Shown: positions 20,524 through 32,420 of the stretch, one piece after another
How positions within the stretch are numbered: position 1 is the stretch's first letter
Layout: every line of letters begins with the position of its first letter
Source: Hydractinia symbiolongicarpus
Lineage: Eukaryota > Cnidaria > Hydrozoa > Anthoathecata > Hydractiniidae
Direction of reading: 5' to 3'
Assembly (NCBI RefSeq): GCF_029227915.1
Contig: NC_079875.1
Coordinates: 28,890,001-28,954,000, forward strand
DNA length: 64,000 nt
Notes under the pieces: model-generated
Database searches by the model: none
Told to the model about the DNA's origin: nothing
The model's input: only the letters and a program-made list of their open reading frames with translations
Program-made: the position numbers and the translations under genes

Positions 20524-23500
20524 ATGTCTGCAACACTTAGATCGTTTCGTTCCCGTTTTATAAATGTTGAAAACACTGATGAACTGAAAGCTGTAGTATC
20601 AGATATTCTTCCTTTTAATGAAAACGAATTCAAGATTAGTAATATACAAGGATCAGTCAAGAAATTTAAAGCTGTTGTTGAGTGTACCATATCTTCTGAG
20701 GAAGAGTTTGTGAAAAGCTATCAATCCAACACAAATGAAACGTTGAGAAAAGCCTGTATAAGCAATTTACATACTTCAGATGTCATCATAACACACGGTA
20801 TCAAGCGACAATGAACAGTAAAATGAAGATGAAATGTAATCCCAGTCAGAGATTCAAAAACACTGATTGTCCCTTCAGCTTGGTGCTGAAGTATAAAAAA
20901 GAAGAAGGTGATAACAATTGTTTGCTAGAAATGGAATGGACTCATAATCACCCAGTAAATTCTCTACAGTCATTATCCTTTAAGGATATCAAGCCAGATG
21001 TTGTGGCTGAAATTACTCAGCTATATGAAAGAGGCTTCACTCCTGGGTTAGCTTATCGAGAGATTTGGACCAAAACTAAAAAGTCGTATGAAAGTGAAGT
21101 AGCTTTTCACAAGTTCATCTCTGACCGATCAGTGTTTCCCAGACGCACAGATTATAATTATTTATATACAGAATATCATCGAAAAAAATATGGAACACAA
21201 AACACAAGTACAATGTTTGAAAAGTTGAATAGTATGTTCATTAAATGCTTTCGTATATTCTATTTTTGTTATTTCAATGATACATTTTATGTATTTTTCA
21301 ATGTTGATGTCAGTTTGATAACGTATATATAGTATATATTCGTCAAATTTTGAAATTTTGTTATATTTTTTAGCTTTGGTTGAGCAAGAAACTCTCAAAG
21401 ATTCGGATATTTCAATAAAAGCTCAGAAATTTGATGCTGAACAGAATGATCCCTTTATCCTGGTAATCATTACTCCACTTATGAAAAGAGTACACGAGAA
21501 GGTTAGTCTTCAAAATTTCTCTTTTAAAGTGTCCAACATTGAGCATGAAAATATATGATTCTTATTTGTATTTAGATCAGAAGTTCTGGAGAACTAGTAT
21601 TTCTTGATTCAAGTGGTGGTATGGAAGAATACAATCTCCGAGTATTCCTCATGGTAACACACTCTTTTGTTGGAGCACTGCCTCTTGGAATCATTGTCAC
21701 TAGTGATGAAACAACAGACACAATAACAAGAGCATTAGAAATCTTTTCAGCAACACTGCCTGGTATGTTTGATACAGCTACATTTTTGTGGTTCTGTTAT
21801 GTCAGTCAGAACTATATACTATGGGGGCTGGGGGTAGTTGAGTATGACCTTTGATTGTACCCTCTTTGTGACTTTTGACTGTTAGATGACTAATGAAGAT
21901 CTTTTCATATACCATTTTGTCAGAAATTTTATGCTATGTTAAATATCTCCATTTGTAAAAAAGTGATAATTCTTTTATGATAAAGGACCATTGAATGGAC
22001 CCGGTGTCATTATGACCGACAACTGTGATGAGTTGAAAGACGCTTTACATGCTGTTTGGCCGAAGTCACGCTTATTGTTATGTATTTTTCACCTAATGCA
22101 GCAAGTATGGAGGTGGCTTTTCGATAAAAAACATGGGATATCACAACATGATAGACCAGGTTAGATTTAAAATGTTGAAAAATTTTAAATGTCGAAAAAT
22201 GTTTCAATGATTTCTAACTATTTCTAAGAAGCCTCCAATAAAGTTTCAAGAATGTTTCGATAGTTTCTAAATATACTTAAATAAAAATCTGAAAGTGTTT
22301 CTATAGTTTCTCATATATATCTTCATTTAGTTATTATGGCAAAATTCAGAAAAGTAGTTTATGCTGAACTTGAAACCGAGATGGAAGAAGTGTACGATAA
22401 ACTTCTAGATAGTTTTGGACCGAAGTATCCCCAATTGACGTCATATTTGGAAAACGTTTATGATATGAGAGAAAGGTGGTGTTTGTGCTATCGAAGAAAA
22501 ATGACCATAAGAGGAAACAATACAAATAATTTTGTGGAAGCTCAATTTTTGGTGTTGAAAGATAACATTTTAAACAGAACAAAGGAGGTACATAATAATA
22601 ATACATTTCTACTGAGGTCAAACTTTTTTTCCTTGAGTCAAAGCTGCTGAGTCGAAGTTCACCTATTGGTATTTATATCAGAGATCTATAGTTAAAATAT
22701 TAACATTCAGTAATATTTCAATTTTTCAGATAAATATAAATGGTTTGTTCGAGAAGCTTACAAAAGATTTCAATGATCATTACAAGTCTAAGCTTTTGAG
22801 TGTTGCTAATGGAAGGTTCGATGGCATATACAGTAGAAGATTCATGGGTAGGCAAATATTAATGATTCATTTTCCAAAAATGTCTATTAGGGGTACTGAA
22901 TTAAACTGTGCATCTCGTTTTTCCCATGTCTTACTGCAACAAAAACTTTTGATTTTACGCTTTCATTTTATATTCAGGAAAGACTAAAGAAAAAGGAGAA
23001 GGTGTTGGATATAAGCTTCCACCAGAGCCTGTTCTGCGTGAAGTTGCAGAGAATATCATAAGCAACGGCAGCAACATCTACTTGGTTCCCAGTTTCACTG
23101 ATCCAAGTGTACATTATTGTGTTGACATGGAACTCGGATTGTGCGAGTGTGATGTTGGTAGTGATGGATCTCCATGCAAACATCAATACGTAACTTGGAG
23201 ACAACATTTGAAAAGCGCAAATTTCATTCCATATCTCAGTTCAGAAGAAAGGAAGCAATGCTCGTATATTGCAATAGGCGAATCGCTTCCTGATGTTTAT
23301 TATGAAGGGTTGCGTGATTATTTGGATGCTGGAACAAATGTGACTGAAAGCTCTGGTCAAAGCGTTCACTCGTAAGCTTTCATCATTATCCTGGCACCTT
23401 CAAATGTTGAGAATGTCTATTTCATTAAATACAAGATTGTTTATTATCAATCAGTAATAATTTCAAAATGTCTTTTTTCCATATTTAGCGACAGCGAAAG

Positions 23501-24210
23501 TCACGATACTATTCAACAAGATCCGATGGATGAAGGATCCACTTCAAAAGTAACAGGTAACATTTTCAACCTTCTAGCTTAATTTATAATTTTATACGAG
23601 TATGACCATGGTGGAAATATATTTCGAATAAATTTTGAAACACATAGCTGTTTATCATATTTTAACAATGTCAGAATATTCCCATTTAGATGAGCGTAGA
23701 AGTGTCGAAACAGTAAACTTTCAAGAAATTCAAACTGAGTTCACGGAAGCTAGCGAAAAAATATTGAGGATGATCGAGTTAAACCGCAATAACAATGATT
23801 TTTTACGAGGAGTGTCAAAGTTTTGTGACAGAATTTCAAAGTACGAAACTCAGACTTCAAAACTCTGTTCTGCATTCCACACATTCGCAAGTGATATTCA
23901 CTACAGTAAAAAAGTTACCAACCAAACTCATTCTAAAAGTCGAACTGGCAAGAAAATAAAAGTTCAACCAGAGGCTGTTAAAAGACGAAGCACAATTTCC
24001 GGAAGCAAGGTTGCTATTCAAAAAGGGATGACGAAACGTAAGAACCCGTTCAACGTTGAACCAAGTTTGAAACGAGGTCATTCGTTTACTAAAAATGTTA
24101 GTAATAACGAACCCGTTGCGAAAAAAGCCGGCCGAACAATGGGTTCTAAAACAAAGTTTTTAACTCCGCAAGTAAAGAGACCAGCCATTAAAAAGGACAG
24201 TAAACAGTAA
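20524..24210 (+). CDS. MULE transposase, nine exons, one frameshift
   Basis: Exons by GT-AG sites with matching phases: 20524-21231, 21374-21501, 21576-21762, 21986-22159, 22331-22587, 22730-22847, 22978-23371, 23489-23556, 23690-24210. These give about 850 aa. The N-terminus has a FLYWCH/WRKY-like zinc region (YFRCHHNTRYQ ... NTDCPF ... WTHNHP). The MULE catalytic core has VFLDSSGGMEEYN (first Asp), GVIMTDNCDELKDAL (second Asp) and LLCIFHLMQQVWRWL (CxxH). A SWIM finger (CECDVGSDGSPCKH) lies at about 23137-23180. A basic, Ser/Lys-rich tail follows. A one-base frameshift lies near 20750, between NETLRKA and the zinc region, so as read the protein is interrupted. Start ATG 20524 follows a TTGAAAA context. 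Confidence 0.85.
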
Positions 24211-24220
24211 ACAAATAATT

Positions 24221-25229
24221 TTACTTAGAATGTATTTTCTCATGACGTTTCAGATTTCCATGAGTCGAGAATTTTTTGGTACAAACATCACATGCATAAG
24301 TTTGTGTTTCATGTACTGAATGGGTATGTCTCTTCAATGCTTGTTGTGAAGAGAACGACTTTTCACATAGAGCGCACGTGATTATGTTATCGTGAATCTT
24401 CCTGTGCTTTCTCAAAGAAATTTTGTTGCTGAATTCCTTTTGACAAATATCGCAAGTACATAGTACGCAATTCTTGCTGTGATAGTTGAACTCCTTCTGT
24501 CGCGTGAAGGTTTTCTTGCATTTTGCGCAAATCAACGACTCAGTTTGACCACAGTCATCTTCTTCTCGCTTCTTTTGCCCTTTCTTGTTCCATTCCTACG
24601 ATGAATCAAACGTAAAATTTGAATTAATCTAGTGTATAATTTGAAATAATATGTCACAGAGATCTGAGTACGAGGTTGTTATTCACTCTGAGTACGAGGT
24701 TGTTATTCACGTGTTCCTACATTTGAACGTTTACTGTATGATATTTGCCTTGTACATTGTATATTTTGTGATTAGTTAAAAAAAACAACTTAAAACGAAC
24801 GTGTTATTTTTAACACAGACACACCTTTCTCGAAGCATCGTCAAGTGCCTTCCATCTTTCTGATCCAATTTTACTCATCTCTGCCAGTTCTGGCGGGGCA
24901 TCATCCGCAACAGTCGCTTCACTCATTAAGGTGTTCTGAAGGAAATAATGTTTCGATAAAATCTGTGAGCATTGTTTATACGGAGTTGACTCATGACACA
25001 AAAGTAGGGGATTGTACTTACCACTGTTTCGCGATAAAGCAAATGAAAGCCATTTATTTTGCTGCTTTTCGTTTTCTCGTTGGATGCTAAAACAGACAAC
25101 AAAGTTTCAAAAGTTGATTATATTTTGGGTCTTTACACATATAAGAACAACCTTGGTATAAATGCTGTAGAATTCGATGGTGTGAAAAAACCTCTCACCA
25201 ACATTGAAATCAATATTCTCTTCTGACAT
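24221..25229 (-). CDS. HMG-box plus C2H2 zinc-finger protein of the MULE
   Basis: Four exons in consistent phase: 25139-25229, 25022-25086, 24825-24935, 24221-24595. They give a 213-aa protein. It starts MSEENIDFNVGERFF. Residues about 31-95 look like an HMG box (INGFHLLYRETV ... LAEMSKIGSERWKALDDASR then KEWNKKGQKKREE). Four finger units follow: CAKC...H-x4-C (atypical), CDIC...HRKIH, CALC...HSVH and CDVC...HEKIH. HMG boxes bend DNA and C2H2 fingers bind it, so a DNA-binding partner of the transposase is a fair inference. It lies inside the TIRs and converges on the transposase, like mudrB beside mudrA in maize MuDR, but has no resemblance to mudrB that I can see. Confidence 0.8.
24660..24710. 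repeat. Small tandem duplication in the HMG/C2H2 gene intron
   Basis: TCTGAGTACGAGGTTGTTAT plus TCAC occurs twice head to tail (period 24 bp). It lies between exons 3 and 4 of the minus-strand gene. Confidence 0.8.
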
Positions 25230-25483
25230 GTTGTAAGTAATCACAGTGAGAAAAACTCGATCAAAATAAAACTTATATAATCTTTGAGAAACAAGCATCT
25301 ATCTTAGTATATAAAGATTAATGGTACTTACCAGCTACTTTCGCTTCGAATAAGTTATTCCACACTCATATTCTGTATTTCTCTTTGTTTTCGGTCAAGT
25401 CAAAAGTTTCCACGGGCATTTGCGGTACAAACACTTGAGCATGTCAAAGGACCGGTTTCCGAAAAATATTGAAAAAATTAATA

Positions 25484-25557
25484 GATACTGCCAACGGTTA
25501 AAATGATACTGCCCACGGTCAATGATACTGCCTACCGTGTACGGAAAAAAAATTTGC
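25484..25557 (-). repeat. MULE right terminal inverted repeat
   Basis: Reverse complement of 20080-20153 with no mismatch seen. It is followed at once by TSD TGCGTCGGT (25558-25566). Confidence 0.9.
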
Positions 25558-25566
25558 TGCGTCGGT

Positions 25567-26035
25567 ACCACCATGTTTGGCCACCACCGTGTTTATTTGA
25601 AATTTCTGTGAACTTCTCTCTTCCGTCTTTTTCATACATGGTATAGGCATACACCATCAGTAGGTCGTCGTTCTTGATTATATTTGTTATTTCGTCCTCT
25701 GCCATCCTGGAAATTATTTGGCCAGACAACTCTTGATATTTATCATTTGATGCCAATACACCAATACACTAGCCAACACACTTCGTCTCACTGTTTTGAA
25801 ATGCCACGTTGACTAAAAAACGACGACAAATTACGCACATGGTGTATTTGTCAGCACCAGCCTTTCCTTTCCGAACAACTGTTAAATTAAAATTTCGGTC
25901 CTTTAATTTTGTGACATTGCTAAGGCAATTTTCCTCAGGTTTCATTAGAACAATCCATTGTCCATTTAAAGTTGTCTCTATCTTTTCTGCCATTGTGGCA
26001 GCACATACTGCTTTTTCCTTTATACAAATTGACAT
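25567..26035 (-). pseudogene. Pogo-like transposase, 5' part
   Basis: The minus strand reads QWIVLMKPEENCLSNVTKLK, then EDEITNIIKNDDLLMVYAYT and REKFTEISNKHGGG, and runs into the MULE TSD. A tentative fit is the N-terminal DNA-binding (HTH/CENPB-type) half of the transposase whose catalytic half is at 19146-20070. Resemblance of this half alone is weak. The linkage rests on the exact TSD joining the two flanks and on SLSALASAKRAV continuing the HTH region. The frame is not fully open. Confidence 0.5.
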
Positions 26036-26099
26036 GCAGTCATTTATCGTAATACCAATACTTAATACGAAAAAAGAATATACTTTTTTTATCTATGAT

Positions 26100-26830
26100 T
26101 TATGACGCAACGCTGTCCTCCTCGTCCACGTCAGCAAGCATAGCCATTAAAGACCTCTTTGTAGCAGAGGAAGATGAGGCAGACGTGCTTGGGGATTCTT
26201 CAAAGCACAAATCATAATAATTTTGAATGGGTTTGTCTTTGAAAGTTTTCCAACTTTCTTTTCCCACTCCACCCTGTCTGCAACAAAGGGTAAGGTCGCA
26301 TTTTAGGTGAAGTGCCGTGGAGTAAGCTCTGCACCAGTTTTAACGCGAGATCTAAGTACATATCCAATATCTAAACATAAAAACAGAATTATAACAGATT
26401 ATGACAATAATTATTAATACAGGGAATAAATATTTAAAATTGCTTACCACTTTTTAATTTCGACTTTGGATTCCTTCACTTGCCATATACGTCCTTTAAC
26501 AATGTTGTTCAACTTCTTATCTCCAAGCAACGGCGAGTTTGTTTAAAGAGTTTCTGCTAACTCAGGACGGTTGAGCCGTAGGAAGTTCAGAGCTGTTTTT
26601 GAATTTTTTAATACTTACCGATTTAAAATGTGAAGCAGTGTGACTGATGACGGCTAAATGTGCAATGCAAATGGAATTGCAGTCATCAGTATTAGTGTTG
26701 GTCGGAACATTCGTTGATAAGAGTGACCAGTTTAAGTTGATCTCCATTCTTTGAAATTAAAGCTGAAAGTGTTGATTCGTCTGCTTGTGCCGTTGCCATA
26801 GCTACGTCTCCTAAGAACAAAGGTAATTAC
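26100..26830 (-). pseudogene. Unrecognised multi-exon gene-like region
   Basis: The minus strand shows exon-like pieces with plausible splice sites. MATAQADESTLSALISKNGD (near 26800) follows a TTCTTAG acceptor. LGDKKLNNIVKGRIWQVKES (26540-26455) ends at GTAAGC. GYVLRSRVKTGAELTPRHF follows a TTTAG acceptor, and the tail ESPSTSASSSSATKRSLMAM ends at a stop near 26104. Frame changes occur within the last piece. I do not recognise a family. It could be an accessory gene of the adjacent pogo-like element or a host gene remnant. Confidence 0.4.
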
Positions 26831-27224
26831 TCAAGAACGTAACAGAACTTAAACAAAAGCTAAATCAATAGCACATTGCGTTCATAGATTGGGATGGCAT
26901 TATAAATAAATACAAAATAATAATTATTTATTAATTATTATTTAGCTAAAATTTGGCAAATTTCCATTTTAGTCCACTCGTTGTTTTCTGTTGTGAGCAA
27001 TTGGATTGATCAAATTTATAGTAGTAAGGAATCAATGTGAAATAACGAAATACTACTTAAGAAAAAATTTAAAAAAGCTTATGATTATTTGGAAGATAAT
27101 TTGCTTATTTTCAAAAGAGCAATGATGGCAGCGTGACTGTCAATTATTTAACTGTACTCAGCAATTATCAACCAAACAGTATTCCTGATTTAATGGTAAT
27201 ATTTTTAGAATTAAAAAATAAAAT
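26831..27224. other. Non-coding, no feature seen
   Basis: A+T-rich, with no frame or repeat of note. Confidence 0.4.
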
Positions 27225-28340
27225 CAGGGGCGGATACAGCATAAATGTAGCTACTTTTTCATAGCAGCTGGTATTCCAAAATAATGTTTTTTGAAAACTT
27301 GAAGGGTTACATTAATAACCCATAAAAATCTTCTTTCTTCTTTCTTGCACATCACATAATGTAGAAAACCATGGACAAAATGGGTCAAATTGAGCAAATT
27401 GTCAAAACCGGCCAATGGAATAATGAATGAATCTATCAAATTTGACATCTAAACATAAAAATTATATAAAAACAAATTTAAAAAATGAATGTGCAAGAAC
27501 TATTTCAGTAAAATATATAAAAAAACAAAGGATAAAGGACTCTTGCTAAAAAGCAGCATTAGCATATAAATCAGGGGTTGTGCTCTTTTAATAAATGTAT
27601 GTTATAAAATAGGAGTTAGGACTTCAAAAAAGCCAAAGTTGAGAAACTTTTAGGGTGAACCTAAGATATTAAGTGTATAACTACTAACTTAAAAGTAAGA
27701 CTTAGCAAAAGATGAGTAAGTATGGGTAAGTAAGGATAAAGTAAATTGTTTAAATATTATTAAGTTTTAAGTGAATTTAAATTAACTGTAATCTTCTAGG
27801 ATTTCGGGCAAAAATATTAAGTACATATCTACCTTTGGAATAATTTCTTGATGAATGTACATTAAGGAAAGGCCATTAAGACGATCTTCTGTCATGGTAC
27901 TACGGCAATAATTTTTTAATCGTCTCAATGATGAAAAACTTCTTTCACATTCACATTTATATTAGTAAATAGACACAGGTTTATTGACTTTAAAGTTTGA
28001 GCAATGGTTGCAGGTCTTGTACCCTGATAATCCAAAGCAAACTTTCCCACAGTAAAAATCTACAAACCTTTTGAATTTGCTCTTCCAATCTTTATTGGAG
28101 TAAACCATTGAAACTACTTTGGCTACAAAGTTTTCAAAATTAAACCTCGAGTTAAGTTCACTGTTTAAATGGTCCAAGATTGGTATGGTTAAGGCTTTTT
28201 TATAATAATCCTTTGGACTGATAGCAGGTTGGTTGTCCCTTAATGTTTGCCTTCTGATAACCCGTTTCATTTTCTCCTCAACTCCTACACTTTCCGCAAC
28301 ATCTAATGCCTCCTTGTACCATGAGTTGTGTTTTATCCAC
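27225..28340 (-). mobile_element. hAT transposon remnant (P52rIPK-like transposase)
   Basis: Minus-strand frame with VIRRQTLRDNQPAISPKDYY, KKALTIPILDHLNSELNSRF (about 28340-27965) and the dimerisation signature ECERSFSSLRRLKNYCRSTM, TEDRLNG at about 27955-27870. This is the C-terminal half of a hAT transposase of the P52rIPK/ZMYM-like group. A frameshift follows RLNG. CAGGGGCGGATACAGC at 27225-27240 has the form of a hAT terminus and probably marks the 3' end. The 5' half is missing: at about 28340 the sequence changes to a BEL/Pao LTR. Confidence 0.7.
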
Positions 28341-28545
28341 AATTATAATCAGAGGACTGTATAATAAGAATACGAGGTTTCGGGGGTATCAACCAAAGAG
28401 AACAACCTCGTTCAACAAGAAGTAAAATCTAATTAAGCTCTTCCAAAATATAAACAGAAAAATATATACAAAAGTGAGCGCACGTGTAAAGGTCACGTGT
28501 TCAAGTCACATGGTCAATTCAACATTCCCCCAGTTGACGGAGGTC
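28341..28545 (-). repeat. Probable LTR of the BEL/Pao element
   Basis: On the minus strand a purine tract (AACTGGGGGAA, about 28532-28542) is followed by TGTTGAATTGACC and about 200 bp of A+T-rich sequence up to the hAT remnant. Polypurine tract then TG is the expected start of a 3' LTR downstream of the pol fragment at 28559-29399. No second LTR is present to confirm it. Confidence 0.5.
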
Positions 28546-28558
28546 AAAACTTGTCATC

Positions 28559-29340
28559 TCAAATGTTTACAATCTCAAGGTCCTTTTCATCAACAAATGT
28601 TATCTTTGATTCAGCTAACTGATCGTTTTGTGTAACTGATTGTTCATCAATAAATTGTATTGCTGGTTCTGTTGATTCATCGTTTGGAATAATACACTGT
28701 TCAAACTGTATCAATTTATTGATCGGTCGCCGTAAATTTGATCGTCTGTCTTGATCAGTTTTGCATTGTACTATCGCTGCACGTATTTTTCCATCTTTTC
28801 CCTTCAACGTTTCTTTTATTCGACCAATTCGCCATTGTGATCGTGGCATTCTATCATCAGCAACAACAACTACGTCGTCAACGTTTGGAATTAAACATTT
28901 ATTGAATCGACTATTCTTCAATTTGTGGAATTCTCGTAATTCTGTGACGTATTCGTCACGCCATCTATTCCAAAAGTGTGTCAGTAATCGGTTTACGTTT
29001 TCTTTCCGTTTGACACTCATATCAGCCGAGAGATCTTCAGGTATTAAGTTGTTCTCATCTGCTTTCGTGTTTAATTTTCTTCCATACATAAGATGATTAG
29101 GTGTTAATGGTTCTTCATATATGTACGTTAATGGTCTGTTATTTAGTATAAATTCAATTTCAGTTAGTATCGTTAAAAGTTCGTTATACTTCAGGCGACT
29201 ATTGCCCAGAACTTCCTTGCCAAGGGGCAGACTCAATATTAAATTTCCAATTAATATTTTTACTAGCAGCAAAGTTTTGTACGTCTTCGCTAATAAAACA
29301 TTTACCATTGTCAGATAAAATGAAGTTTCTACCCAGTTCT
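28559..29340 (-). pseudogene. BEL/Pao integrase C-terminus and DUF5641-like fragment
   Basis: The minus strand reads ILSDNGKCFISEDVQNF and SAPWQG (about 29320-29200). After a deletion or frameshift it continues SRLKYNELLTILTEIEFILN, NRPLTYIYEEPLTPNHLMYG, LLTHFWNRWRDEYVTELREF and MPRSQWRIGRIKE. These are the integrase end and trailing domain of BEL/Pao pol. The 28559-29308 frame is open for 249 codons. At about 29330 the element is cut by the 5' end of a CR1-like LINE on the other strand and does not resume beyond it. Confidence 0.8.
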
Positions 29341-31995
29341 AATTCTACCCAGAAATGGTTTTGCTGTAAATGTAATAATGAAATTCTCCCCTTCGGCATA
29401 AAAGCTCCCCCTCTAGTCTACGACAAGTCACTTTCTTCCCTTGAAATCAAAACATTTCTTACAAAGCTTAATACTCTTAAAATCAATGACATCCCTGAAA
29501 TCATGGGTGGTGTCAACTGCAAATATTATGATCCAAATGAATTCACTGACCTTCAAGTTACTTCTCATAAATTCTCCCTTTTCCATATGAATATTGCATC
29601 TCTGTCAAAACATCTTGATGAATTGAAGGTTCTATTACAACAACTTGGGCATGACTTCAGTATTATTGGTATTACTGAAACTAAATTCCAGATTAATGTC
29701 CCTCCTATTAATTGTGATCTACCTAGTTACTCCTTCACACACACGCCTACTGAAGGTGAAAAAGGTGGTGCTCTGTTGTATGTTTCTAATCACGTGCAAT
29801 TTATTGAACGTCTTGATCTTGATACACTTGCATACAAAAGCAGTGAACTTGAATCTAAATTCATTGAAATTATACAGGCTAAAGATAAAAACATGATTGT
29901 AGGATGCATTTATAGACACCCCTGAATGTCTGTTGATGAGTTCAACAACCAAGCCCACAAGAGTCACTGAATCTACCAGCACAATTATAGATAATATTTA
30001 TTTTAACTCTGCCAAGTGGGATACTTTGTCTGGTAATATTATTAATTTAATATCTGATCATTTCCCCCAGTTCTTGGTGTTAAGAGATTTGTCTGCTGTC
30101 AATCCGGCTCATGTATCTAATGATATTTATGCTCGTGACTGGAAAAAATTCAGTCATGATGCCTTTCGCACTGAACTACAATATACGGATTGGTCTCTCT
30201 TGTTAGAGCGTTTCAAAAAGTACCGCAATAAAATTGTAACTGTAGATTGAGCAAGAGTAATTTTTTCAATAAATATTTTAGTGATAACCAAAAAAATATT
30301 GGCAACATTTGGAAAGGTGTTAAAAATATAATTTCTGTTCGTTCTTCTGCTTCTGCTTCTCCAACCTGTATGAACATTGATAACTTACTTGTCACTGATC
30401 CAGTGACAATTGCTAATAATTATTTTTCATCAATTGCTGACAATATAAGAATGGGCATCCCATTAACATCAAAAGATTCTGTTCCTAATTCAATGTTTCT
30501 TTCACTAACTGATGATATTGAAGTTCTCCATTGTATTTCTTCCTTGGACCTTGGTAAATCTTCTGGGCCATTTAGCATTCCTGCCCAAATTTTTTCTACT
30601 GTTAAAACTGAATTATCCGTTCCACTCTCTAAACTTATAAATTTGTCTTCTACTTCAGGCATTTTTCCTTCTAATTTAAAAACTGCCAGGGTTATCCCTA
30701 TTCATAAAAAAGGATCCAAATTGGAAAGATATTTGAAAAACTTATATATAAACGGGTTTATGGGTTTCTTGAAGCTAACAATGTCCTGTATAAGCAACAA
30801 TTTGGTTTCAGAAAAAATTACTCAACCTTTCAATCACTAATGAATATCTCTCAAAAAATTATGGATGCTCTTGATAAAGGAAATTATGCATGTGGAGTGT
30901 TTATTGATCTCCAGAAGGCTTTTGATACTGTTGATCATGAAATTCTGCTTACAAAGCTTCATCATTATGGAATTCGAGGTAATGCTCTCTCTTTATTTAG
31001 GTCCTACTTAATAGGTCGTCAACAATTTGTGTCTTTAAATGGAGCTAGATCAGCAAATAATCTTACCAGAGATGGTGTCCCTCAAGGCTCTGTTTTAGGA
31101 CCACTTTTTTTTTTTAATTTATATAAACGACTTTAATTGTGCAATTAACTATTTTATGGTACACCACTTTGCTGATGATACAAACCTCCTGCATTTTTCA
31201 GTGACTCTTTGAAACAACTGGCCAAACAAATGAGTTTAGACCTCAAGCTTCTCTGCCATTGGCTGAATGCTAATAAGATTTCTCTTAATGCTAGCAAGAC
31301 AGAATACATTATATTTAAACATGCACATAAACCTCTTAATTAATGTCCTTATCCTAGTCTACTATGCCATTTTTCATTCCCACCTGCAATATTGTAATCA
31401 AATTTGGGGTCAACCAAATAGTCTTGATGTTAATCACATTGCTGTTTTACAAAATTTTGCTATCAGACTAATGACTTTTGAATCTCGAAGAGCATCATCT
31501 AGTATCATCTATGGCAACCTGGAAATCCTCAAATTCAATGATATTGTCCAGTGTCAGAACATTCTGTTTTTGCATAAGCTCTTTCATGATAAAATGAAAT
31601 GCTACTATCCAGAATACTTTTGCGGTTGACTTCAACCATGCCCAGAGCACTCGTGCAGAAAAGGCTGGCTTGATCAATCTTCCTACTGTCAATACCGTTT
31701 GTTTTGGTAAAAATTCTATTAGATTTAACACCATTAAATCCTGGAATAAGATACAGACATCAATGACTAAAACGGTTCATTTATCTGGTGATTATATATG
31801 TTCGTGCCGTCTTGTGTGTCCTGTGCCGTCTATTGTACTCGTCCAAGGGTGGCCTTATCCTCGTCTTAGCTTCTGCTATTAGGTAAGGTCTCCCTTTAAA
31901 AATAGTTTGTTTGTTTTTTCTCTTCATATTAAAATTTATTTAATTATTTGAACTGTACAGCTATTTTTGGATTAATAAAATTATCTTATCTATCT
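29310..31995 (+). mobile_element. CR1-like LINE, copy 1, broken
   Basis: Frames on + give a PHD-like start (QKWFCCKCNNEILPFG), an apurinic endonuclease domain (LFHMNIASLSKHLDELK, HDFSIIGITETKF, GGALLYVSN), a connecting domain and reverse transcriptase pieces (ARVIPIHKKGS, KLHHYGIRGNALSLFRSYL, DGVPQGSVLGPL, VHHFADDTNLLHF, then CHWLNANKISLNASKTEY). It ends with a thumb/C-terminal part (YAIFHSHLQYCNQIWG) and a 3' terminus AATAAAATTATCTTATCTAT. At least five frameshifts and internal deletions (for example near 29925 and 31310) make it dead. It truncates the BEL/Pao element at its 5' end. Confidence 0.8.
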
Positions 31996-31999
31996 AACG

Positions 32000-32232
32000 A
32001 TTACTTTAGGAAGAGTTAGGCTAGCTAGCATAAAAAAGAACAAACAGTGTCATATAGCTAGCATAAAACCAGCCACAAAGAGCTAGCATAAAAGCAACTA
32101 CTTAACTGGCATAAAACTATCAATGTTGCTAGCATAAAATTAGCTATTTTTGCTGGCAGAAAATCAGCAAAATAGCTAGAATCAGCAAAATAGCTAGCAC
32201 ATATACTACACAGTGACTGAGATAATTCTACT
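32000..32232 (-). repeat. TTTTATGCTAGC repeat element, second copy
   Basis: On the minus strand TATCTCAGTCACTGTGTAGT begins a block with about seven degenerate TTTTATGC(T/C)AGC units. It ends in TTTTATGCTAGCTAGCCTAA. It is the opposite orientation of the copy at 1925-2620 and has no SINE insert. Confidence 0.7.
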
Positions 32233-32420
32233 TTTTAGAAGTGTCCCATCACATAGCTTGTTCTAGATACAATTATCCACAAAATTTCTCCTCTCTGCTG
32301 ACAATTTTGTTCCAAAAACCAAGAACCAAAAAGTTTAGAAAGTCATCAAAGAAGAACATAGCTAGCTAGATATTTTGCAGATAGTATGTTCATGAAGGTA
32401 TGTCACGTGTAATCGTTTAC

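Larger units (their letters stand above)
20080..25557. mobile_element. Young MULE (Mutator-like) transposon with two convergent genes
   Basis: A complete 5478-bp element. The 74-bp TIRs (20080-20153 and 25484-25557) are identical by eye and begin GCAAATTTTTTTTCCGTACA. They contain three iterations of GGCAGTATCA, each preceded by ACGGT- or ACCGT-like sequence, likely transposase or host-factor sites. A perfect 9-bp TSD flanks it. It encodes a nine-exon transposase (+) and a four-exon HMG-box/C2H2 gene (-) whose stops are about 10 bp apart. TIR identity and clean splice sites indicate recent activity. Only one frameshift was noticed in the transposase. Confidence 0.9.
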
